From positions 1-64,000 of the forward strand of contig WHTS01000014.1 in NCBI GenBank assembly GCA_009377585.1: a stretch of 64,000 bases of DNA. Direction: 5' to 3'. The stretch comes from Betaproteobacteria bacterium (GTDB lineage: Bacteria; Pseudomonadota; Gammaproteobacteria; Burkholderiales; WYBJ01). The translations under genes were made by a program, and so were the position numbers. Under the pieces are notes generated by a model. The model saw only the letters and a program-made list of their open reading frames with translations. It did no database searches and was not told the DNA's origin. Shown piece after piece: positions 51,539 to 60,145 of this stretch (positions are counted from its first letter, which is position 1; each line of letters begins with the position of its first letter).

Positions 51539-52861
51539 TCAGCCTCGATCGAGCTCGACCACGTCGAAGCGCGGGCCGCGGTCGACCAGGTAGATGATGC
51601 CGCGCTCGTCCATGTCGACGTCGTTGGTCAGCGGTCCGGCACGACCGCGCGCGGGCTCGGGGATGAAATGGGCGACCTCGTGCGGCGCGTCCGGCTGGGC
51701 CACGTCCACGATGCGCAGGCCGCCGGCGAACCAGGTGCAGTAGACGAGCGTCTCCTTGCGCATGCGCTCCAGGAACTGATGGCCGCCGAATCGGCCCGGT
51801 GTCGCGCGCGCCCAGGGCGAATCGAGCTCGCTCACCTCGAACATCGACACCGGCTTGATGTCCGCAAAGTCGGTCACGTCGAAGACCCACAGCGCCGCAT
51901 GCGGCCGGCCGCGCCGGCGCTCCATCTCCTCGGCGCCGTGGGCGTGATCTTCCTCGTCGATCGCGACGGCAACGCGGCGTCCGCCGATCGGCACCGGCAT
52001 TTCCATGAAGGTATGCGTCGGTTCGACGAACGGGGGGTGATAGTTGTAGGCGCCGACGGTCCTCGGGTTGCGGATGTCGGCAACGTCGATGATGCGCATG
52101 CCCGCCATCCAGCAGCCCGCCCATAGCCGATCGCCCGAGCGCAGGGCATGATGCAGCCGGTTGCGCCGGCCGGGCCACGCCGGCGTTTCGCCTGCCGCGG
52201 TGTGCTGGCCGGGCATCCACCAGCGCGAGACTTCCTCCACCTTCGACGGATCGCGGATGTCGTAGATCACCAGGATCGCTCCGAGGTACCCCGGCATCTC
52301 GGTCGAGATATAGGCGTAGTTCGCATCCATGTCGTAGCGATGCACACCCCGGCCTCCGGTCTTGACGAACGAGATCAGCTTGGGCTTCGTCTTGTCGCTC
52401 ACGTCGTAGAGCTTGAACCCGCCTTGATCGTAAGGATTGCGCTCGGAAGCCTCGAGCACGGCGATATCCGATTCGCTCACGCTCAGCTTGTCTGCGATTT
52501 CCCTGACCGTCGGCTTGCGGCCGAGCTGCTGCTCCAGCGCCGTGCGCGCGCTCGCCAGGACCTCGGACTTTCGCCCGAGCGCGGACGCGTTCATTTCGCT
52601 GTTGACGATCATGAGGCCGCCGACCACCCGGGCCTTGTGGCTGTGCGAGCTCGGGTCGTCGAGGTGGATCTGCGACACGATGCGCGGCTTGCGCGGATCG
52701 GAAATGTCCAGGATGGAGGTGCCGAGGCGGTCCTTGTTGGTCAGATGCCCGATGTAGGCATGGTTGCCCTGGATGCACACCTGTCCCGCACCCGGAAGCG
52801 CCATCTGAGCGAGGTGCTTCATGTTGCGGCTTGCGACGCTTGCAGTTTGGGGCGCGTTCAT
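51539..52861 (-). CDS. LVIVD-repeat protein with a sigma-factor-like HTH insert
   Basis: 440 residues from ATG 52861; no signal peptide. Repeated units of the LVIVD beta-propeller type: HAYIGHLTNKDRLGTSILDI, GGFKLYDVSDKTKPKLISFV, ILVIYDIRDPSKVEEVSRWW, MRIIDVADIRNPRTVGAYNY, LWVFDVTDFADIKPVSMFEV and GLRIVDVAQPDAPHEVAHFI. Between units, at about 107-141, ARTALEQQLGRKPTVREIAD then KLSVSESDIAVLE resembles the sigma-70 region 3 helix-turn-helix. It opens the minus-strand catabolic set. Function unknown. Confidence 0.75.
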   Translation of the reverse strand: MNAPQTASVASRNMKHLAQMALPGAGQVCIQGNHAYIGHLTNKDRLGTSILDISDPRKPRIVSQIHLDDPSSHSHKARVVGGLMIVNSEMNASALGRKSEVLASARTALEQQLGRKPTVREIADKLSVSESDIAVLEASERNPYDQGGFKLYDVSDKTKPKLISFVKTGGRGVHRYDMDANYAYISTEMPGYLGAILVIYDIRDPSKVEEVSRWWMPGQHTAAGETPAWPGRRNRLHHALRSGDRLWAGCWMAGMRIIDVADIRNPRTVGAYNYHPPFVEPTHTFMEMPVPIGGRRVAVAIDEEDHAHGAEEMERRRGRPHAALWVFDVTDFADIKPVSMFEVSELDSPWARATPGRFGGHQFLERMRKETLVYCTWFAGGLRIVDVAQPDAPHEVAHFIPEPARGRAGPLTNDVDMDERGIIYLVDRGPRFDVVELDRG

Positions 52862-53158
52862 CTTGTGGTCCGACTCGCAGCATAGTGACGATTGCCGCAA
52901 TCCTACCTCAACTGGATGGGATTGAACGCGCATGTCCCATCGGGGTCAGGCCTGCGTAAGACCCCATGCGCGCGCTGCCTACACGCGCTTGTGCAGCGCT
53001 CGACCCGAAGCGCTGTTGCGAGCTTGAGTACGCGCGGCGAATGGTTTAGATTGGCCCGCCGGAATGTCGGCGGCCGGCGTGCGGGGCTTTGGCCGCACCT
53101 TCGGCCCGCTTGCATTCGTCCGCGCGCAGGCCGCGCGGCCACTCACCGGAATCGATCG

Positions 53159-54109
53159 ATGCGACTCGGAATGCTTCTGCCGCACCGCGCCGTGGTGCTG
53201 TCCTCGGCGCGCCGCCCGCCGTTGGATCAGTGCTGGGCGAGCGCGCGCCTGTGCGATCAGGCCGGCATGGATCTATGGGTCGGCGACAGCATCGTGGCCA
53301 AGCCGCGGCTGGAGCCGCTGACGACGCTCGCATACTGCGCCGCGATCACCGAGCACGCGCGCCTGGGCACGGCGGTGCTGCTGCCGGCGCTGCGCCAGCC
53401 GACCGTGCTTGCGCACATGCTGGCGAACATCGATCAGCTGAGTGCCGGCCGTTTGGTGCTGGGTCTCGGCGTGGGTTGGCCTTTGCCGGTGATCGAGCGC
53501 GAATGGGAGGCATGCGGGCGCGTGCACAAGCGCCGTGCGCGCGACCTGGAAGAGCACATCGTGGTGTGGCGCAAGCTGTGGAGCGGGGCGCCGGTCGGCT
53601 TCGAAGGCAACGGCTTCAAGTTGACCGAGCACACGATCGGCCCGCTGCCGTGGACCGAAGCGGGCCCCCCGGTGCTCGTCACCGCCGGCAACCGCGGCGA
53701 ATTCATTCCGGCGCAGATTGAGCGGGTGGGCCGACTGGGCGACGGCGTCATCACCACCTACGTGACCGAGGACGATATTCGCCGCTTGCGAGAGCTCTGC
53801 CAGGAAGCGTTCGAGAAGCACGGCCGGGCGCGCCGCGAGTTTCCGCTGTGTGTCTACACGACCGTGCGCATCGAGCCCGATGCGGCCAAAGCCGAACGCG
53901 AGACGCGCGCTTTCCTCGAGCGCTACTACGGTGGCGGCGTCAACTTCCGCGGCCTCATGGGGCTCGGGCCGGCAGTCGCGGTGATCGAGGTGCTGAAGCG
54001 CTACCAGGCGGCCGGCGTTACCGATCTCTGCGTCCGCTTCGCCGGCGAGGATCAGGTCGCGCAGCTGGAGCAGTTCATCCGCGACGTGCTGCCTGCGTTC
54101 GTATCATGA
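53159..54109 (+). CDS. LLM-class oxidoreductase, probably F420-dependent
   Basis: 316 residues from ATG 53159 (MRLGMLLPHR). Luciferase-like core: CDQAGMDLWVGDSIVAKPRL, TTLAYCAAITEHARLGTAVL, LPALRQPTVLAHMLANIDQL, SAGRLVLGLGVGWPLPVIER, and DLEEHIVVWRKLW. The gene is 34 bp before an F420:NADP oxidoreductase and cofE-cofD-cofC, so F420H2 is the likely cofactor. The substrate is unknown. The 297-bp gap upstream (52862-53158) should hold the promoter of the cluster; no clear one was seen. Confidence 0.8.
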   Translation: MRLGMLLPHRAVVLSSARRPPLDQCWASARLCDQAGMDLWVGDSIVAKPRLEPLTTLAYCAAITEHARLGTAVLLPALRQPTVLAHMLANIDQLSAGRLVLGLGVGWPLPVIEREWEACGRVHKRRARDLEEHIVVWRKLWSGAPVGFEGNGFKLTEHTIGPLPWTEAGPPVLVTAGNRGEFIPAQIERVGRLGDGVITTYVTEDDIRRLRELCQEAFEKHGRARREFPLCVYTTVRIEPDAAKAERETRAFLERYYGGGVNFRGLMGLGPAVAVIEVLKRYQAAGVTDLCVRFAGEDQVAQLEQFIRDVLPAFVS

Positions 54110-54143
54110 GGGATCGTTTCAACAACAGAATCGGGAACCGCCT

Positions 54144-54815
54144 TTGAGCACATCACAAACCATCGCCGTCCTCGGCGGTACCGGCAAGGAAGGCAAGGGC
54201 CTCGCGCTGCGCTGGGCAGCGAAAGGCCACGAGATTGTGATCGGATCGCGTTCGGCCGAACGCGCGCAAGCGGCTGCGGACGATATTGCCGCGATGCTGG
54301 CCGGTAACGCGCGCGTGCGCGGCGCGGAGAATCTTGCTGCCGCGCAGGCCTGCACGCTGGCCGTTCTCTCGGTGCCGTACGCCGCGCAAGTCGAAACGGC
54401 CGAGCAAGTAGCAGCGGCGCTGGCGGGCAAGATCCTGATCGACGTGACGGCGCCGCTGGTGCCGCCGCGCGTGGATCGGGTCGCGCTGCCCAATGGCGAG
54501 TCGGCCGTGGTGGCCTTGCAGCGCCGGCTCGGCGCCGAGGTCCGAGTCGTGTCCGCATTCCAGAACGTGTCGGCGGCGCATTTGAGCGATCTCACGCACG
54601 CCATCGATTGCGATGTGCTGGTCTGCGGCGACGACGCGCAGGCGCGCGAGACGGCGATCGGGCTCGCTCACGATGCCGGCATGCGCGCATGGCATGCCGG
54701 CGTGCTGGCCAATTCAGTCGCGGCCGAGGCGCTCACGTCGGTGCTGATCGCGATCAACAAGCGCTACAAGATCGCGGGCTCCGGCATTCGCATCACCGGC
54801 TTGCCTTCGGGCTGA
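54144..54815 (+). CDS. npdG: NADPH-dependent F420 reductase
   Basis: 223 residues; TTG start at 54144. The NADP-binding loop AVLGGTGKEGKGLALRWAAK (8-27) and GSRSAERAQAAADDI are characteristic of F420:NADP oxidoreductases. Further blocks: LAVLSVPYAAQVETAEQVAA, LIDVTAPLVPPRVDRVALP, SAFQNVSAAHL and DCDVLVCGDDAQARE. It moves hydride between NADPH and F420, supplying F420H2 to the luciferase-like enzyme upstream. Seven bp before cofE. Confidence 0.88.
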   Translation: MSTSQTIAVLGGTGKEGKGLALRWAAKGHEIVIGSRSAERAQAAADDIAAMLAGNARVRGAENLAAAQACTLAVLSVPYAAQVETAEQVAAALAGKILIDVTAPLVPPRVDRVALPNGESAVVALQRRLGAEVRVVSAFQNVSAAHLSDLTHAIDCDVLVCGDDAQARETAIGLAHDAGMRAWHAGVLANSVAAEALTSVLIAINKRYKIAGSGIRITGLPSG

Positions 54816-54822
54816 CGGCAGC

Positions 54823-55590
54823 GTGCACGTGCGAGAGCTGACTCTCATCGCGCTGACCGGCATCCCCGAAGTGGAAGCGGGTGCTTCGCTTCCCGATATC
54901 ATCCTGCAAGCGCTCGACCGCAGCGGAGCAAGCCTCGCCGCGGCGGATGTGCTCGTGGTCGCGCAGAAGATCGTCTCCAAGGTCGAGGGCAGGCGCGTGC
55001 CGCTGGCAGACGTACAGCCTTCCGAGCGCGCGCGGGCGTTGGCGGTGCAGGCGCAGAAGGACCCGCGTCTCATGGAGCTCGTCCTGCGCGAGGCGCGCGA
55101 AGTGCTGCGCGTGAAGCCTGGCATCGTGATCGTCGAGCATCGGCTGGGCTTTGTCATGGCCAACGCCGGGATCGATCAATCCAATCTCGCCCCGGGCGAG
55201 AGCGAGAGCGTGCTGCTGCTGCCGGAGAATCCGGATGCATCCGCGGCGCGGTTGCGTGCCGTGATCGCAGCGGCATGCGGCGTCGATGTCGGCGTCATCA
55301 TCAACGACAGCTTCGGGCGCGCGTGGCGCAACGGCGTGACCGGCGTTGCGATCGGCGTGGCCGGCGTGCCGGCCCTGGTCGACATGCGCGGCCGGACCGA
55401 TCGGGCCGGACGCGAGCTCAGAGTCACCGAGATCGCGGCGGCCGACGAGCTGGCCGCCGCCGCATCGCTCGTGATGGGGCAGACGGGCGAAGGCTTGCCG
55501 GTCGTGCTCGCCCGCGGTTTTCCCTATGCGCTGCGCGAAAGCAGCGCCGCCGAGCTCGTCCGACCCAGGGCGCAGGACCTCTTCCGATGA
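54823..55590 (+). CDS. cofE: Coenzyme F420-0:L-glutamate ligase
   Basis: 255 residues; GTG start. Adds glutamate to F420-0 with GTP. Family blocks: ELTLIALTGIPEVEAGASLP (1-25), DVLVVAQKIVSKVEGR, VIVEHRLGFVMANAGIDQSN, and GVIINDSFGRAWRNGVTGVA IGVAGVPAL (in two stretches). The length equals CofE alone; the extra nitroreductase-like domain of actinobacterial FbiB is absent. Its stop overlaps the cofD start (ATGA). Confidence 0.92.
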   Translation: MHVRELTLIALTGIPEVEAGASLPDIILQALDRSGASLAAADVLVVAQKIVSKVEGRRVPLADVQPSERARALAVQAQKDPRLMELVLREAREVLRVKPGIVIVEHRLGFVMANAGIDQSNLAPGESESVLLLPENPDASAARLRAVIAAACGVDVGVIINDSFGRAWRNGVTGVAIGVAGVPALVDMRGRTDRAGRELRVTEIAAADELAAAASLVMGQTGEGLPVVLARGFPYALRESSAAELVRPRAQDLFR

Positions 55591-56543
55591 TCCTCGCGCT
55601 GGCCGGCGGAGTGGGCGGCGCGCGCCTCGCCGTCGGGCTCGCACGGGTGCTGACACCGAGTCGACTCGCGGTTGTCGTCAACACCGGCGACGATTTCGAG
55701 CACCTGGGCCTCACGATCTGTCCCGACGTCGATACCGTGCTCTATACCCTCGCAGGCGTGCACAATCCCGCGACCGGTTGGGGCCGCCGCGACGAGACGT
55801 GGTCCGCGCTGGACACGTTCGCCGAGCTGGGGGGGGAGACCTGGTTTCGCCTCGGCGACCGGGATCTTGCGCTGCACGTCCTGCGAACGCATGCGCTGCG
55901 TGCCGGGGTGCCGCTCGCGCAGGTCACGCAGATGCTCGCGCGCCGACTCGGCGTGCGCCATGCGATCCTGCCGATGAGCGAGACACCCGTTCGCACCCGC
56001 GTGCGCACCAACCGGGGCGAGCTCGCGTTCCAGGATTATTTTGTTCGGCTGCGCTGCCGCCCGCGCGTGCAAGGATTCCGCTTCGTCGGCGCCGCACGGG
56101 CTCGCGTTCCGGAGCGGCTCGCGACACTGTTGGCCTCGCCCCGGCTGCAGGCGGTCGTGATCGCGCCGTCCAATCCCTACGTGAGCATCGCGCCGATCCT
56201 GCGCGTGCCGACGATCGGGCGCTGGTTCGCGTCCCGGCGCGTGCCGGTGGTCGCGGTGTCGCCCATCGTGGGCGGCGCGGCGCTCAAGGGCCCGGCCGCG
56301 AAGATGATGCGCGAGCTGCGCGTTGAGGCGAGCGCGCTGGGCGTCGTGCGCCACTATCGCGGCACGGTCGACGCCTGGGTCATCGATCGCGCCGATGCAG
56401 CCTGCGCGCCGGACATCGAAGCGATGGGCCATCCCGTGTGCGTCACCGATACGATCATGAGCGACGCGCGCAAGAGCGAGCGTCTGGCCGGCGAAGTGAT
56501 CCGGTTCGCGCGCTCGCTCGCCAGAGGGCGAGCGTCCGATTGA
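55587..56543 (+). CDS. cofD: 2-phospho-L-lactate transferase (F420 biosynthesis)
   Basis: 318 residues. ATG 55587 overlaps the cofE stop. LALAGGVGGARLAVGLARVL at 3-22 is the nucleotide-binding loop, VVNTGDDFEHLGLTICPDVD at about 30-49 binds FO and metal, then TVLYTLAGVHNPATGWGR, GDRDLALHVLRT, and PSNPYVSIAPILRVP. It transfers the phospho-acid moiety from a guanylated precursor to FO. In related Gram-negative bacteria the moiety may be 3-phosphoglycerate; this cannot be decided from the text alone. Confidence 0.93.
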   Translation: MILALAGGVGGARLAVGLARVLTPSRLAVVVNTGDDFEHLGLTICPDVDTVLYTLAGVHNPATGWGRRDETWSALDTFAELGGETWFRLGDRDLALHVLRTHALRAGVPLAQVTQMLARRLGVRHAILPMSETPVRTRVRTNRGELAFQDYFVRLRCRPRVQGFRFVGAARARVPERLATLLASPRLQAVVIAPSNPYVSIAPILRVPTIGRWFASRRVPVVAVSPIVGGAALKGPAAKMMRELRVEASALGVVRHYRGTVDAWVIDRADAACAPDIEAMGHPVCVTDTIMSDARKSERLAGEVIRFARSLARGRASD

Positions 56544-56620
56544 TGGATTGCGTCCATGGCCGTCCGCGGTGGCCGCATGCCGATGCGCGTCCTGCAAGGA
56601 AGGGAGAGAAGCCGCGCTCA

Positions 56621-57277
56621 ATGCGTACACCTGGAACAAGCCCCAGTGGCCGCCACGCTCCATGGATCATCCTGCCGGTGCGGGGCGAAGCGGCCGGCAA
56701 GTCGCGCCTTGCCGCCGTGCTCGACCCGATCGAGCGCATGCGGCTCAACCGCAAGTTGTTGCGCCGAACGCTGGACGCGATTGAACACTGGCAAGGCAGC
56801 CTCGCGCATTGCATCGTCGTGAGCCCGTGCGCGCGCACGGCTGCGTCCGCGCTGGCGCGCGGCGCGGTCGTGTTGAGCGAGCCCTTGCCGCGGCGCGGGT
56901 TGAACCGCGCCGCCGCGCTCGGCGTGAAGCTTGCGGCACGACGCGGCGCGCTCCGTGTGCTGATTCTGCCCGGTGATCTCGCACTGCTCCGCGTCGCATC
57001 GTTGAATGGCATGGCGCGCGCTGCCGGCGCGGGTGCGCGCGCGGCCATCGCCCCCGATCGCGCCGGCAGCGGGACCAATGCGCTACTCATCCCTGCGGGC
57101 GCGCGCTTCCGCTTCGCCTTCGGCGCCGACAGTTTCGCGCGCCACGTCGCAGCCCTGCGCGCACGCGGCTACGCCGTGACCGTGCGCACCGACCAGGGTT
57201 TGTGCTTCGATCTCGATACGCCGCAAGACCTGGCCGCCGTGGCGGGTGCGGGTCTATGGCAGTCATTCGGTACTTGA
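56621..57277 (+). CDS. cofC: Phospholactate/phosphoglycerate guanylyltransferase (F420 biosynthesis)
   Basis: 218 residues from ATG 56621. WIILPVRGEAAGKSRLAAVL at about 15-34 is the nucleotidyltransferase P-loop-like start, followed by LNRKLLRRTLDAIEHW. Mid-protein blocks: LPRRGLNRAAALGVKLAARR, VLILPGDLALLRVASLN and GSGTNALLIPAGARFRFAFG; the end reads GLCFDLDTPQDLAAVA. It makes the GDP/GPP-activated acid for CofD. Lies 77 bp after cofD; a GGGAGAG is rather far (about 15 nt), so the start could differ. Confidence 0.9.
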   Translation: MRTPGTSPSGRHAPWIILPVRGEAAGKSRLAAVLDPIERMRLNRKLLRRTLDAIEHWQGSLAHCIVVSPCARTAASALARGAVVLSEPLPRRGLNRAAALGVKLAARRGALRVLILPGDLALLRVASLNGMARAAGAGARAAIAPDRAGSGTNALLIPAGARFRFAFGADSFARHVAALRARGYAVTVRTDQGLCFDLDTPQDLAAVAGAGLWQSFGT

Positions 57278-57306
57278 GTGGCGGCAAGTCATCGCGACCG
57301 CGGGAC

Positions 57307-58506
57307 TCAAGCAGAAGTAGCCGCCTTCTCCGGACAGCGCCGGTAGCAGGCGAGCGCGATGACGAGCGCGATCGAAAGCGCGCCGAACATCGCGCGATAG
57401 GCAGACTCGCCGATCGGCGCGCCGGGCGTCGAAAGCGTCTGCACGATCACGCCGGTGAGCACTTGCAGCGAAGCCGCACCGAACAGCACTGCGCAGTTGA
57501 CCGTGCTGATCCCACGCCCGATCAATCGGTCGGGATAGAACTGCCGCCCGTGGGTCGCGATCAACACGCTGTAGCCGCCGATCAACCCCAGCAGCGTGAG
57601 CAGCAGCGTAGCGGTCGTAAGGCCGGGACGCGGCCATAGCGCCAGCACCGCGAACACGACCGAGCTCGCGGTGGCGCCGAGCACGATCGTACGCTTGGTG
57701 CGCGCCGTCCAGCGATCGAGCAAGGTCGATCCCAGCGCGCCGGCGATCACGCCGATCGCCATCCAGAAAAGCGCCTTGCCGCGCCCCAGCGTGTCCAGGC
57801 CGTGCACGTCGCTCAAGTAGGGTCCCGCCCACAGTCCGATGATGCAACTGGTCGTGCCCCACGCGAACCAGGCCATCACCATGAGCCGCCAGATTCCCGG
57901 AATACGCAGCACTTCCATCACGCCCGCCGCGCTTTGCCGGAGCGTCTCGCGTGGCCGAGCGTGGAAGTCGTGCCCCGGCGGCGCATCGCGCACCAACGCA
58001 TAGACCAGCGCGGCGAGCAGCAGGGTCGCGACGAGCAGCGCGACATAGGCCCCGCGCCAGCCGAACCACGAGGCGATCAGCGCCATCGGCACGGTCGAGA
58101 CGAGATTGCCGAGCTGGCTCGTCGCCATGATGCCGCCCGCGATGGTGGAGAAGTGGCGGGCGTCGAACCAGCGTACGCAGGCGACGATGCCGGCCATCAC
58201 CAGCACCGCGCCGCCGACGCCCATGAAGGCGCGCGCGAACACGAGCCCGCCGACGCTGTGCGCGGCGCCGAACAGCCCTGCGCCGATGCCCGAGAGCACC
58301 AGCATGATCGGCATCGTTGCGCGCGTGCCGAAGCGATCGAGCAGGATGCCGCCGGGAATCTGGGTAAAGGCCGCAGCGAGGAACATCGCGCTGGTGAGCG
58401 CGGCGAGCGAGGCGGCCGACGCGTCCAGCTCGCGCATGATGTCGGGCGCCACGACCACGTGCGCGTTGCGAAAGAATTGCGCCGTCATGGCGACCAGCGC
58501 GGCCAT
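57307..58506 (-). CDS. MFS transporter (nitrate/sugar-phosphate-like)
   Basis: 399 residues with about 12 membrane segments. Motif-A-like IPGGILLDRFGTRATMP lies after TM2 (about 50-66), and GARHS-like WFDARHFSTIAGGIMATSQL in TM5. The ATG at 58506 falls inside TM1; the frame continues upstream as NRKRVWIVVMAALVAM, so a CTG or other rare start near 58560 may be used. Substrate unknown. It ends 30 bp from cofC and is convergent with it. Confidence 0.8.
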   Translation of the reverse strand: MAALVAMTAQFFRNAHVVVAPDIMRELDASAASLAALTSAMFLAAAFTQIPGGILLDRFGTRATMPIMLVLSGIGAGLFGAAHSVGGLVFARAFMGVGGAVLVMAGIVACVRWFDARHFSTIAGGIMATSQLGNLVSTVPMALIASWFGWRGAYVALLVATLLLAALVYALVRDAPPGHDFHARPRETLRQSAAGVMEVLRIPGIWRLMVMAWFAWGTTSCIIGLWAGPYLSDVHGLDTLGRGKALFWMAIGVIAGALGSTLLDRWTARTKRTIVLGATASSVVFAVLALWPRPGLTTATLLLTLLGLIGGYSVLIATHGRQFYPDRLIGRGISTVNCAVLFGAASLQVLTGVIVQTLSTPGAPIGESAYRAMFGALSIALVIALACYRRCPEKAATSA

Positions 58507-58591
58507 GACGACGATCCAAACGCGCTTGCGGTTGAGTGCGATTTCGGTAGCGCTGGCGATCAGGATGGAATAGTCGGGAAGCGCTGGAAGT

Positions 58592-58620
58592 CGTCATTCC
58601 CGCGAACGCGGGAATCCAGG
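58592..58620. repeat. REP-like palindrome, CTGGATTCCCG family
   Basis: CATTCCCGCGAACGCGGGAAT inverted repeat, opposite orientation to 2768 and 36964. Lies in the gap between two minus-strand genes. Confidence 0.75.
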
Positions 58621-58711
58621 TGGACGGGGCATCGCTCGATCGTTCTTCCACATCCGCGGAAGGTCATTCCCGTCACAGCGGAAGTGACGCATCGACGGCC
58701 TTCGCGTCCGG

Positions 58712-59908
58712 CTACACGATCGCCTTGGCCGAGTGCAGCGCCGCGAGCTCGGAATCGTTGTAGCCGACCGCCTTCAGAACCTCGTCGGTGTGCTGGCCGA
58801 TGCGCCCGGGCGCCCGCTCGATCGACGCACCGCCGTGCGCGAACCGGAACGCGGTCAACGGCACCGACATCGGCTTGCCGACGCCGTCCATGGCTTCGAA
58901 CCGATGCAGCAGCCCGCGATGCCTGACCTGCGGATCTTCCACCGCCTCGCGCAGCTCGCGCACGCGACAGGCGGGCACATGGCGGCTCTGGAAGAATTCC
59001 TCCCATTCCGCCGCCGTCTTCTCCTTCATCTTCTCGGCCACGAACTTGTACTTCTCGTCGAAGCGCTCGTAGCGCTCCTTGAGGCTGTTCTTCTTCGCCT
59101 CCTCCGGGTTGCCCAGCGCCTCGAAGAAGCGCTTGTGCTGGCGGGCGTTGCTGGCCGCGATCTGCAACAGCGACCCGTCCTTGGTCTCGTAGGCGCATTG
59201 CGGCGCGAAGCGCAGGATGTTGCCGTTGCGCTTCGGATGGTGGCCGCTGTGCAGGTAGTCGGTCATGTGCGACGCCTGCAGGATCATGGCGACATCGAGC
59301 ATTGCCATATCGATGTACTGGCCCTTGTTCGTGCGCGTGCGCTGGAACAGCGCCGTGGCCAACGCGAATGCGCCCGTCGTGCCGGTGGCATAGTCGATCA
59401 CCGGCGAGCCCGCCTTGATGGGGCCGGATGTCGGCGTTCCGGTCGAAGCCGTGATGCCCGAGGTCGCCTGGATCGCCTGGTCGTAAGCGGTCATGTAGCC
59501 GCGCGGTCCGTCCTGGCCGAACGCCGTCATCGAAGCGTAGATGAGCCGGGGATTCAGTTTCGACAGCTCGTCGTAGCCCAGGCCGAGCGACTTGAAGGCG
59601 CCGGGACGATAGTTCTCGACCAGGATGTCGGCCCACTCGGTGGCGAGCTTCTTCAGCGCAGCGCGGCCGCCCTCGGTCTTCAGATCGAGCGCGATGCAGC
59701 GCTTGTTGGAGCCTTGCGTGAGAAAGCCGGTGCCGAGCCCGAGCTTGTTCAACTCCATGTCGGCGCCGGATTCGCGGCTCTGGTCGGGCGCATTGGGATC
59801 GTCGACCTTCACCACATCGGCGCCGAGCACGGCCAATTGATACGCAGCGAACGGTCCGGCCAGGACATGGGTGCAGTCGAGGATCTTGATGCCTTCGAAG
59901 GGTCGCAT
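58712..59908 (-). CDS. CaiB/BaiF class III CoA-transferase
   Basis: 398 residues. Start block MRPFEGIKILDCTHVLAGPF; nucleotide and CoA sites around KRCIALDLKTEGGRAALKKL and ADILVENYRPGAFKSLGLGY; catalytic Asp143 in MTAYDQAIQATSG; then AIDYATG-like PVIDYATGTTGAFALATAL. Transfers CoA between carboxylic acids (for example from succinyl-CoA or oxalyl-CoA). It is a single gene; the acid is unknown, but the acyl-CoA theme fits the DUF35/thiolase pair elsewhere. Confidence 0.92.
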   Translation of the reverse strand: MRPFEGIKILDCTHVLAGPFAAYQLAVLGADVVKVDDPNAPDQSRESGADMELNKLGLGTGFLTQGSNKRCIALDLKTEGGRAALKKLATEWADILVENYRPGAFKSLGLGYDELSKLNPRLIYASMTAFGQDGPRGYMTAYDQAIQATSGITASTGTPTSGPIKAGSPVIDYATGTTGAFALATALFQRTRTNKGQYIDMAMLDVAMILQASHMTDYLHSGHHPKRNGNILRFAPQCAYETKDGSLLQIAASNARQHKRFFEALGNPEEAKKNSLKERYERFDEKYKFVAEKMKEKTAAEWEEFFQSRHVPACRVRELREAVEDPQVRHRGLLHRFEAMDGVGKPMSVPLTAFRFAHGGASIERAPGRIGQHTDEVLKAVGYNDSELAALHSAKAIV

Positions 59909-60040
59909 GGTGGTCTCCAGTCAAAATGGGCAAGCCCGGAATGCGGGACGCAGCCGCCGCGCGCGGGTGCACAACGATTCGAATGAAGCCGCAGGATAGC
60001 AGAACGAATTCGCCTGCTCGTCGAGGAGGAGGCGGAATCA

Positions 60041-60145
60041 AGAACCAAGAACCAAGAACCAAGAACCAAGAACCAAGAACCAAGAACCAAGAACCAAGAA
60101 CCAAGAACCAAGAACCAAGAACCAAGAACCAAGAACCAAGAACCA
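60041..60145 (+). repeat. Minisatellite: 15 tandem AGAACCA units
   Basis: Exactly 105 bp of the perfect heptamer AGAACCA (15 copies), preceded by a partial unit. It lies in the 532-bp gap between the CoA-transferase and dienelactone-hydrolase genes, about 130 bp upstream of the CoA-transferase start, where copy number could affect the promoter. Its translation (LVLGSWF on the other strand) is low complexity and not a gene. Confidence 0.9.

Noticed and set aside
60041-60145. CRISPR array
   Set aside because: The repeats are 7-bp head-to-tail units without spacers; no cas gene is present.
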